From assembly GCA_026985785.1 (NCBI GenBank), contig JALSPT010000096.1:1-12955 (forward strand): 12,955 nt of DNA, in the 5' to 3' direction. Positions within the stretch are counted from its first letter, which is position 1. Each line of letters starts with the position of its first letter. Of the stretch, positions 6,443-12,955 are shown piece by piece. The stretch comes from Anaerolineales bacterium (GTDB lineage: Bacteria; Chloroflexota; Anaerolineae; Anaerolineales; DRMV01). A model generated the notes under the pieces. It was not told the origin of the DNA and did not search any database. It saw only the letters and a list, made by a program, of their open reading frames with translations. Made by a program: the position numbers and the translations under genes.

Positions 6443-9400
6443 TCACGGAAGTACGGTGATGCGGGTGCCGGCGGTGCGCCCGCGGATGTCGGGGAAGAAG
6501 GTGGCGAAGGCCACCGCCGGGCGCGCCTGATACTGGCCTGGCACCGCGGCGCGGGCGTAGTAGGTCACCGTGTACACCCCGGCAGGCAGGGTGTCGGCCA
6601 CGAACACCACCCGGTCGTCGTAGGCTTCGCGGTGATAGAAATACCACCATCCCCACCCATAGCGCCAGAAGTCGGTGGGCGTGAAGGCTCGTTCGGCCTG
6701 TTGGGCCAGCGTCTGGTTGGGATCCAGCGCTTCCAGCCCCGCGGGGAGGTTGTCGGTCAGCCGCACCTGGTGCAGGTCGTGGGGCACAACGACGGTCAGC
6801 CGCACCTGCACCACCGCGCCCACCGGGAAGGTGGTGGTCGGCGTTTCGAGATCGTCCACCAGCGCGTACCGGCGGCTGACGGCGATGCCGTCGGCGCGGG
6901 CATCCACGGATTCGGCGGGCAGCACGGTTTGCAGGTAGGCGTCGTAGTACAGCGCGCCGCTGCCCGCCCCCCGGCGGATGCTCAGGGTGTTGGGCTGGCC
7001 GAGGCGCAGGTCGGGCTCGCTCCACGCCAGGCTGCGCCCTTGCAGCGCCTCCGCCGAGGAGACCTGGAATTCGGCTGCTGTTTGCCCGTTGAACGACACC
7101 TCGGCCTGGTAGTTGGGGTGTGCCTCGCCGCTCAGCCGGGCCCAATCGGCCAGGGCCAGCACGGCCAGCGCGGTCTCTGCGTCGCTCGACCAGCGGCTGT
7201 GCTGGCGGCGGGTCATCAGCCAGCGCACCGCGGCGGGCAGCATGGGGGCTTCGGGGTCGGCGCGCAGCAGCGCCTCCACGGCCAGCGCGGTGGTCGCGGT
7301 GCTGCTGCTCCAGCCCCACCAGCAGCCGGGCGACCTGTCCCACCAGGCCGCCGCGGCGGCCTCTTGCGCAGCCTGGTTTTCCAGGGCTTTGACCAGCGGG
7401 GTGATGAAGTCCGCGCCCATGTCCATGCGCGTGGCGGCGTCCAGCAACAGCGCCGTGCCGGCAGCGGTCATCCTGTTGGAGGCGCGTTGTTTGGCCAGGC
7501 GGTAAGCGTCGGCGGTGGGGCGGGCGCCCAGGCGTGCCAGCGCATCGATGATCAGCGCCTGCCCCGCGGGCGAGAGCGGCCTTTTGGAGGCGTGCAGGAC
7601 GGACATCAGGAACTTGACGGCGCCGTTCAGCGCGCTTTCGCTGACGGGGTAACCGGCTTGTTTGGCCAGCGCGAGGGCAAAGGCGGCCAGCGCGCTGGCG
7701 TGGGGAGAGGCCTCCCGACTGTCGTTGCACCACCCCCAGCCGCCGTCCCACCGCTGGTAGGCCTGTAGGGTGCGGATGGCGCGGTTGATGGCGGCGTCGA
7801 GGTCGTTCTGATGCTCGAAGGAGGCGCCGGTGGCCTGCAGCGCCTGGGCGGCTGCGGCGTTGGTCATCAGGTTGTCGGCCCAGGTGGGGATGCAGGCGGA
7901 TTTGGGGGGCTGGATGGCGGTCAGGGTCTGCGCCAGCCCGGCGGTGAGGGAGGCGGCCAGGTCGAGGCGCAGGGTGGCGTGGGGCGTGTTGGCGGGCGGG
8001 GTGACGGTCTCCTGCACTTCGTCGGCGCTGCGCAGCACCCCGGCGGTGCCCACCGCCTCGGTGGTGACGAATTGCTGCACGGGGATGCCGCCGTCGGGCA
8101 GGGTGGTGAGCAACGGGCGGGAGGCGTCGCGGTAAGCGCCCGCGGTGGCCTCGACGGTGAGATCCACCCGGGCGGATGTCAACGGCACGGTGGCGTGCCA
8201 GGTCACCGCGGCCTGGCCGCGGGCGGGCACGGTGACGCGCTGTTCGGCGGGGTCTTGCAGGGTGAGGCCGTCGGCGCGGGTGAGGCGCACGGTGGCGGCG
8301 AGAGGGGCGTCGGTGGTGTTGTGCACCACGGCCTGGATGGTGGGCTGGTCGCCGCCGGTGAAGAAGGCCGGGGTGTGCAGCCGCACGAAGAAGGGGCGGC
8401 TGACGGTGATTTCGGTGGTGGCTCTGCCGACGCGGGTATCGCGTGTGATGGCGCGCGCCGTCAGTACCCAGGTGGTCATGTTGTCGGGCAGGGGGATGGT
8501 GATCCGGGCCTGACCGTGGTCGTCGGTTTGGATCACGGCGCGCCAGTAGGCGGTGTCGCGGAAGTTCTGGCGCAGGGTGATCACGCCGCCGAGGTCGGCG
8601 CCCTTTTCGTCCCCGCCGCCGCTGCCCATGGCCGCCCCCAGCGCCAGGGCTTTGGCCACCGCGCGGGCGTTGTAGGCTTCTATGCTCTGGGTGAGCGAAA
8701 TGCCCTGCGCCAGCGAGAGGGCGCGCCGCGGGTAGAGGCGGGCGAGCAGGTCGAAGGTGTCGGGTGCCAGGGCGTAGATGGCCTTGTCCACCACGGCCAG
8801 CGAAACCTCCGCGGGGACGGGTTGGCCGTCGGTGGTGGTGGTTTCGATGCTGACGGTCACGCTCTGGCCTGGCTCGGCCTGGGGACGGTCGGGCTTCAGG
8901 TGCACGGTCAGTTGCTGCTCGTCCAACGCCACAGGCAGGCGTACGGTGGCCTCTTTGAAATCGGGCGGGCTGTTGCCGTGGGGGGCGCCCACGGCCACCA
9001 GGGAGGCATACACCTGGGGCGCCATCTCGCCCGTGATGGGCACGGGGAGGATGTTTTCGGGCTGGTCGAGGCGCACCACCCGCGCGTCGAAGATGTGTCC
9101 GCGCGCCACGGTGAGCAGGCCGTAGGCGGGCTGGGCGAAGGGTTGGGGCGCCAGCAAGTGGGCGGTGTCGCCGGGGTGGTAGGCGGCGTGGTCGGGCACC
9201 AGCAGCAGACTGTGCGCCTGGCGCTCCCAGAGCAGCGCGCTCCGCCCGGCCACCCACAGCCGCAGCGAGGCGGTGCGCTCCCGCCCGGCCTGGTCGCGGG
9301 CGGTGGCGGTGAAGCGGTAGGTGCCGCTCTGGGTGGGGGTGAAGGTGAATTGCGCCTTGCCGTGCTCGTCGGTGGTGAGGTGGATGCCCTGTTGCACGGG

Positions 9401-12400
9401 CACCAGTTCGAGGCTGTTTTTCCAGCGCAGGATGCCCGCCGCGTCACGCTGCTGCACGCTGTGCCACAATTCCCGCGCGACCTGCAGCGTGAGGTCATGG
9501 TTGGGCTGCGGTTTGCCCGCCGCGTCGAGCACCACCAGATCCACCGTCAGCGGTTGGCCGACCGCGCCCAGCCAGCGGTTGCTGTGCAGGCCGACGTAGA
9601 CGTTGCTCCGCCGCAGCACCACCTCGGTGAAGCCGTCGGCGGTGTTGCCGCCGCGGTCGGTGACCGAGGCCCACACGGTCAGGCTGACGTCGTCCTCCGA
9701 GGTGATTTCGTCGGTGCGTACCGGGATGGTGAATTTCCCCTCGGCGTCGGTCGTACCCTTGCCGTGTTGGTCGATGTGGGGGGGCTGGCTGTGGAAGGTG
9801 GCCTCCCACCAGTCCCACGGCATATCGTCCACTTTGTAGAACACGTAGCCAGCGTAATCCTCCGGCGGCTGGAAGGTGTAGGTTTCCGGTGCCACATACC
9901 AGGCGACCTGCCCGCGGTTGACGGCGTCGCCGGCGTAGTAGGTAGCCTGGAGGTGGACGGTGGTGTCTTCGCCGGGGAACAGGGTAGGCTTTTCGGGCGT
10001 GAGGGCCACCTGGAAGACCGGCTTGTGGTAGGCGGCCACCCGCACGCTGCCCCAGCCGAGGGCTTGGCGTGCCTTGCCGGGGGCCTGGCCACGCCAGCCG
10101 ACGGGGTCGATGCGCCATGAGTAGGTGCCGGTGGGGGCTTCTTCCGGTAGGGTCACCGAGCCGTGGAAGGTGCCATAAGGCGAAAGGGGCACCCGTTGCT
10201 GGAAGAACATCTTGTCCTGATAATACAGCGAGACCCGGACTGCCGTCAGGTCGGGCAGGCTGTAGCGCAGGTCGTCCTCCCGCCGCACGACGCCCTTGAA
10301 GAAAATCTTCTGGCCGGGGCGGTAGAGCGGGCGGTCGGTGTAGATGAAGGCCACCGGCAGGTTGCCGCGCTCGGCGCTGTAGAGGAGGTAGTAGAAATCG
10401 GCAAGGTAGCGATCGTCGGGGTTGGTGCCCCATTGGGCGTCTGCGATGGCGAAATGGTCGGCGGTGTGGATGAGCGCCAGGCGGATGGGGGCTGCCGAGC
10501 CGCGCCAGAAGGCCAGGCCGTCGGCGTTGGTGGTTTGAGGAGGAAGCGGCCTGAGCGCGTCCTCGCGGTTCTGAATGTAGGCTGTGACCGGAAGTTGACC
10601 TTGCGGTTCGCCGCTGTCGGCGTCGGTGACCCATACCAGCCCGCCGCCGGGGGTGGTTTCGAGCAGCAACTGGTCGGTGACCACCGCCAGCCAGAGGGTG
10701 CTGTTGGCCTTTTTGTGGTTGCCACGGTACGTCATCTGGACGCAATAGACGCCGGGCTGGAGGGGTTGCCCGCCAGTCAGATCGCTCAGGCTGAGGACGC
10801 GGTTGTAGATTTTGTCGTCCGGCTGGCCGTCGAGGTGGCGCTGCCAGGAGCCCACGGCGGCGGATGGCAGGGCGCATGTCGCCTCGCGGTGGTAGAGGTA
10901 GGCGATCAGGTCTGCATCGGTGTGGCGGTAGAGGGTCAGTGCGAGGTCGGTGACGTTGGTGAGGTGGAACCAAAACTGCTGCGGCCCGCCGGCGCGCATC
11001 AACCCCAGGCCGCCGGGCGGCTGGAAGAAGTCGGCGTCGGTTTCGCGGTGGCCGGTGGCGAGAGTGAAGGTGTAAGGCGCGCCCATCCGCTGGCCGAAGA
11101 GGTCGGTCAGGTTGGCGTCGAAAGTGATGGTGTACGTCGTGCCCGGCGTTAGTCCCTGTATGAAGACGGTGCGCCCCGTTGCCGTGACGGTGAGGTGGGG
11201 CGGGCGCGGGCTGACGTGCAGATGGGGGGCGACGGCGTCTTTCTCGAAGTAGGTGTCGAAGACGACGTACACCGTGCCGCGGTAATACGAGGGCGGGTGC
11301 TCGGGGGACGGCTCGATGGAGATCACCCGCGGCACGCCCGCGGTTTGGAAAGGGAAACTGACCGGCTGGGCGATCAGCCCGCCGTCGCGCGCCCGCGCGT
11401 TTTCGTCCACCACCAGTTCGTAGAGCGCCTCGGGGGTGTAGTAGGTTTGCGGCGTCAGGGTGAGGACGGTGCCGTCGTCGTTCCACTTGGCGGTCATCTT
11501 GGGGACCACGCCGTTCCGTGAGCGCAGGTAAACAGCGTCGGTCGTGGCCTTTTCGTCCATCGGCGCGCTGAAGCGCACCTGCAGGGCGGCATCCAGGCGG
11601 ATGTAGTTGGCGATTTCCTCCGGTCGGAGGTGGCGCTGGTCGGCATAGGCGCTGTCCACCGCTACGGCGGCGGTGTGGAACGACCAGCGAAAGGCATGGC
11701 CGAGGGTGTTGCCTTCCTGGTCACGGGTGTCGGCGGGCAGGGTGACGGTGTAGCGGGTGTTGCTCAGCAGAGGTTGGTCGGGGTGGAAGAGGTAGATGGC
11801 GGTGCTGATCCAGCGGCCTGTGCCGCGAATGGCGGGCTTGAATTGCAACGGCAGGTCGGGGGCCGAGGCGCGGTCGGTGAGCGCCACCACGGGCTTGTTG
11901 AACACCACGGTGATGTCGCTGCTGGTGGCGACGTCTTCGCTATCTTCGGCGGGAAAGACGCGCAGCACGGCAAAGGCGGCTTCGGTGGTGTAGGTGAAGG
12001 TGAGGGGGGCGGCCAGGGGGGTGCCGTCGGCGGCGCGCAGGGCGGTGGTGAAGCGGGCGGTGTAGGTGCTTTCGGGGGTCAGAGGGTGCGCGGGTTGAAA
12101 GCGCACCGTGCGCTCGTCGGGGAAGGTGAAGGTGCCTTCGACGGTTTCGTCGCTGGCGTCGTTCAGGCGGAAGGCGGTATGCACGCTGGCCTGGTCCAGG
12201 GGCTTGTTGAAGGTGAACACAAGCGCGCCCCGCAGGGGTAAAATGGTGCCCGGTGCAGGCCGCGCTTGCACAAGGCGGAGGGGGGTGGAGGGAGCGGCAG
12301 GGCGTTCGCTGATGCTTTGGGAAGGGCTGGGCGGTGTGCGCCGCGGCAGGGGTGTGGCTGGGCCGCATGCTGTGCCAAAGAACGATAGGGCGAGGAGTAG

Positions 12401-12430
12401 GCTGAGAACGAACAGACGATGCCGGGTCAT
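6443..12430 (-). CDS. Giant alpha-2-macroglobulin family lipoprotein with degenerate thioester motif
   Basis: A 1995-residue relative of bacterial alpha-2-macroglobulins (COG2373), which trap proteases at the cell envelope. A signal peptide with lipobox GTAC (Cys22) predicts a lipid anchor. Four Ig-like domains resembling Big_5 (about 52-149, 154-253, 265-363, 366-460) precede the macroglobulin core. The MG2 signature YTDRPLYRPGQKIFFKG starts at 697, VVDKAIYALAP lies around Tyr1219, and the A2M domain begins near NFRDTAYW (ending 1296). The alpha/alpha toroid (about 1490-1800) has repeats such as DGGWGWC (to 1568) and CWWGWSSSTATTA. The C-terminal domain ends ATFFPDIRGRTAGTRITVLP. Where the thioester CxEQ should be, the sequence reads SACIPTWADNL: Cys1513 is kept, Glu-Gln is gone, so covalent trapping is unlikely. 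ATG 12430 is preferred over an upstream ATG at 12478 because it has GGAGG 6 bases upstream and starts the signal peptide. No pbpC is adjacent, unlike in many bacteria. Confidence 0.93.
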   Translation of the reverse strand: MTRHRLFVLSLLLALSFFGTACGPATPLPRRTPPSPSQSISERPAAPSTPLRLVQARPAPGTILPLRGALVFTFNKPLDQASVHTAFRLNDASDETVEGTFTFPDERTVRFQPAHPLTPESTYTARFTTALRAADGTPLAAPLTFTYTTEAAFAVLRVFPAEDSEDVATSSDITVVFNKPVVALTDRASAPDLPLQFKPAIRGTGRWISTAIYLFHPDQPLLSNTRYTVTLPADTRDQEGNTLGHAFRWSFHTAAVAVDSAYADQRHLRPEEIANYIRLDAALQVRFSAPMDEKATTDAVYLRSRNGVVPKMTAKWNDDGTVLTLTPQTYYTPEALYELVVDENARARDGGLIAQPVSFPFQTAGVPRVISIEPSPEHPPSYYRGTVYVVFDTYFEKDAVAPHLHVSPRPPHLTVTATGRTVFIQGLTPGTTYTITFDANLTDLFGQRMGAPYTFTLATGHRETDADFFQPPGGLGLMRAGGPQQFWFHLTNVTDLALTLYRHTDADLIAYLYHREATCALPSAAVGSWQRHLDGQPDDKIYNRVLSLSDLTGGQPLQPGVYCVQMTYRGNHKKANSTLWLAVVTDQLLLETTPGGGLVWVTDADSGEPQGQLPVTAYIQNREDALRPLPPQTTNADGLAFWRGSAAPIRLALIHTADHFAIADAQWGTNPDDRYLADFYYLLYSAERGNLPVAFIYTDRPLYRPGQKIFFKGVVRREDDLRYSLPDLTAVRVSLYYQDKMFFQQRVPLSPYGTFHGSVTLPEEAPTGTYSWRIDPVGWRGQAPGKARQALGWGSVRVAAYHKPVFQVALTPEKPTLFPGEDTTVHLQATYYAGDAVNRGQVAWYVAPETYTFQPPEDYAGYVFYKVDDMPWDWWEATFHSQPPHIDQHGKGTTDAEGKFTIPVRTDEITSEDDVSLTVWASVTDRGGNTADGFTEVVLRRSNVYVGLHSNRWLGAVGQPLTVDLVVLDAAGKPQPNHDLTLQVARELWHSVQQRDAAGILRWKNSLELVPVQQGIHLTTDEHGKAQFTFTPTQSGTYRFTATARDQAGRERTASLRLWVAGRSALLWERQAHSLLLVPDHAAYHPGDTAHLLAPQPFAQPAYGLLTVARGHIFDARVVRLDQPENILPVPITGEMAPQVYASLVAVGAPHGNSPPDFKEATVRLPVALDEQQLTVHLKPDRPQAEPGQSVTVSIETTTTDGQPVPAEVSLAVVDKAIYALAPDTFDLLARLYPRRALSLAQGISLTQSIEAYNARAVAKALALGAAMGSGGGDEKGADLGGVITLRQNFRDTAYWRAVIQTDDHGQARITIPLPDNMTTWVLTARAITRDTRVGRATTEITVSRPFFVRLHTPAFFTGGDQPTIQAVVHNTTDAPLAATVRLTRADGLTLQDPAEQRVTVPARGQAAVTWHATVPLTSARVDLTVEATAGAYRDASRPLLTTLPDGGIPVQQFVTTEAVGTAGVLRSADEVQETVTPPANTPHATLRLDLAASLTAGLAQTLTAIQPPKSACIPTWADNLMTNAAAAQALQATGASFEHQNDLDAAINRAIRTLQAYQRWDGGWGWCNDSREASPHASALAAFALALAKQAGYPVSESALNGAVKFLMSVLHASKRPLSPAGQALIIDALARLGARPTADAYRLAKQRASNRMTAAGTALLLDAATRMDMGADFITPLVKALENQAAQEAAAAAWWDRSPGCWWGWSSSTATTALAVEALLRADPEAPMLPAAVRWLMTRRQHSRWSSDAETALAVLALADWARLSGEAHPNYQAEVSFNGQTAAEFQVSSAEALQGRSLAWSEPDLRLGQPNTLSIRRGAGSGALYYDAYLQTVLPAESVDARADGIAVSRRYALVDDLETPTTTFPVGAVVQVRLTVVVPHDLHQVRLTDNLPAGLEALDPNQTLAQQAERAFTPTDFWRYGWGWWYFYHREAYDDRVVFVADTLPAGVYTVTYYARAAVPGQYQARPAVAFATFFPDIRGRTAGTRITVLP

Positions 12431-12498
12431 GGCAACCTCCGAGAGGCGGTGGTCAAATGCGCAGGGTGCGCTTCCCAAAGATGTTTCCCCATGCTTTC

Positions 12499-12504
12499 AT
12501 TATA
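12499..12504 (-). promoter_or_regulatory. -10 box of the alpha-2-macroglobulin gene promoter
   Basis: A perfect TATAAT preceded directly by TG lies on the minus strand, about 70 bases before the chosen ATG at 12430. No convincing -35 hexamer is visible at 16-18 bases. The expected start near 12492 would place the upstream ATG at 12478 only about 14 bases into the RNA, which also favours the ATG at 12430. The gap of 152 bases to the HypA-like gene holds no other clear feature; I see no good terminator for that gene. Confidence 0.55.
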
Positions 12505-12582
12505 CACGACGCGGCCAAGCCCCACGCCGCGCCCGCGGGGTGAGCGCTCCCGGAAGTTGGGGCTACTTTGGGGGATGGGGCC

Positions 12583-12933
12583 TCAGGCGGCTGCGATGAC
12601 GTCTTCCACGATGGCGCACTCGTCGCCCAGCAGGGTAGCGGTGTGTTCGGCGCGGCAGCGGGGACAACGGGCGTTTTGCTTGCGGGCGGCGAATTTGTGG
12701 CCGCAGTAGGGGCACTGTTGGATGAAGGGCACCTCGCGGAAGGCAATGCGCGCGCCCTGGCAGACGGTGTCCGCCGCGTGCTGGTCCCAGTAGAAGCGCA
12801 CCAGCCCCTCGTCCAGGTGGGAGCATTTGGCGGCTGCGATTTTGACTTCCAACACGGGCTTGCCCTTGGCCTGGGCGCAGGCGTCGGCGATCAGGCGCTT
12901 TACGGTGTGGCTTTCGTGTTCTTGGGTGGTCAT
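12583..12933 (-). CDS. HypA-like zinc-ribbon protein lacking the N-terminal nickel site
   Basis: This 116-residue protein resembles HypA/HybF, the nickel chaperone of [NiFe]-hydrogenase maturation, in length and layout. The zinc ribbon is CPYC (Cys74, Cys77), 12 residues, CPRC (Cys90, Cys93), as in HypA. The segment VKIAAAKCSHLDEGLVRFYWDQ (30-51) follows the HypA pattern VxxGELSxxxPEALRFAFE, and ARIAFREVP and LLGDECAIVEDV match its later strands. True HypA begins MHE, where the N-terminal amine, His2 and Glu3 bind nickel. Here the start is MTTQEHESHTVKRLI, so the His-Glu pair lies at 6-7 and Met is not adjacent. No internal ATG restores it. The ATG at 12933 has GGAGG 7 bases upstream. No hydrogenase or urease gene is in the window. 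It may be a divergent HypA or a repurposed zinc-ribbon protein. Confidence 0.72.
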   Translation of the reverse strand: MTTQEHESHTVKRLIADACAQAKGKPVLEVKIAAAKCSHLDEGLVRFYWDQHAADTVCQGARIAFREVPFIQQCPYCGHKFAARKQNARCPRCRAEHTATLLGDECAIVEDVIAAA

Positions 12934-12955
12934 GGCTTTACCTCCGGGGGAAAGG

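Noticed and set aside
6258..9257. Long minus-strand open frame (999 codons) in another frame of the macroglobulin gene
   Set aside because: The composition is Arg/Pro/Ala/Gly-rich low complexity and the frame conflicts with the conserved A2M, toroid and C-terminal domains.
7811..10120. Long plus-strand open frame (769 codons) opposite the macroglobulin gene
   Set aside because: It is Gly/Val/His/Gln-rich with no recognisable domain and is the antisense shadow of a well-supported GC-rich gene, where stops are rare in other frames.
12431..12478. Upstream ATG at 12478 as the start of the alpha-2-macroglobulin gene
   Set aside because: It would add 16 residues before the signal peptide, has no good ribosome site, and lies almost at the expected transcription start; ATG 12430 has GGAGG and begins the signal peptide.

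Overview
This window carries seven protein genes on high-GC DNA. All are tightly packed and full length except the leftmost, which is cut by the edge. The most likely source is a member of the Chloroflexota, probably Anaerolineae-like. The reasons are the SH3-domain lipoprotein with a Thr/Gln/Ala/Leu-rich stretch and a Pro/Thr-rich linker, the very large lipoprotein alpha-2-macroglobulin, and the overall protein style. This assignment is inference; no rRNA or other marker gene is present. I see no tRNA, rRNA, CRISPR array, insertion sequence or phage gene.

Left part (1-2690, minus strand): a three-gene ABC exporter operon, read from right to left as ATPase, permease, permease (the last runs off the left edge). 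The genes touch: the ATPase stop overlaps the next start (TGATG) and the second gap is 4 bases. In front of the ATPase is a leader of about 170 nt. It has a clear TATAAT box, a possible 19-codon leader peptide with a well-placed Shine-Dalgarno sequence, and a 10-bp hairpin.

Middle (2738-5442, plus strand): a manganese homeostasis operon. A DtxR/MntR-type metalloregulator (mntR) is followed, with overlapping stop and start codons, by an Nramp manganese transporter (mntH). The transporter carries a universal stress protein domain fused to its C-terminus. Its promoter (TTGACG, 17 bases, TAAAAT) overlaps a perfect 7-bp inverted repeat that is very probably the MntR operator. This suggests a closed loop: when Mn(II) is plentiful, MntR-Mn shuts off mntR-mntH. 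A hairpin over the mntH stop codon probably ends transcription from both sides.

Right part (5455-12955, minus strand): a small HypA-like zinc-ribbon protein comes first. A promoter then precedes a 1995-residue lipoprotein of the alpha-2-macroglobulin family, which has four predicted Ig-like domains at its N-terminus. Its thioester motif is degenerate: the Cys is kept but the Glu-Gln pair is lost. After 67 bases follows a 306-residue SH3-domain lipoprotein. The last two genes are probably one transcription unit that makes envelope-anchored proteins.

The most unusual points are the thioester-less giant alpha-2-macroglobulin, the Nramp-USP fusion under a visible MntR operator, the candidate leader peptide and attenuator of the ABC operon, and the HypA-like protein without the usual nickel-binding N-terminus.
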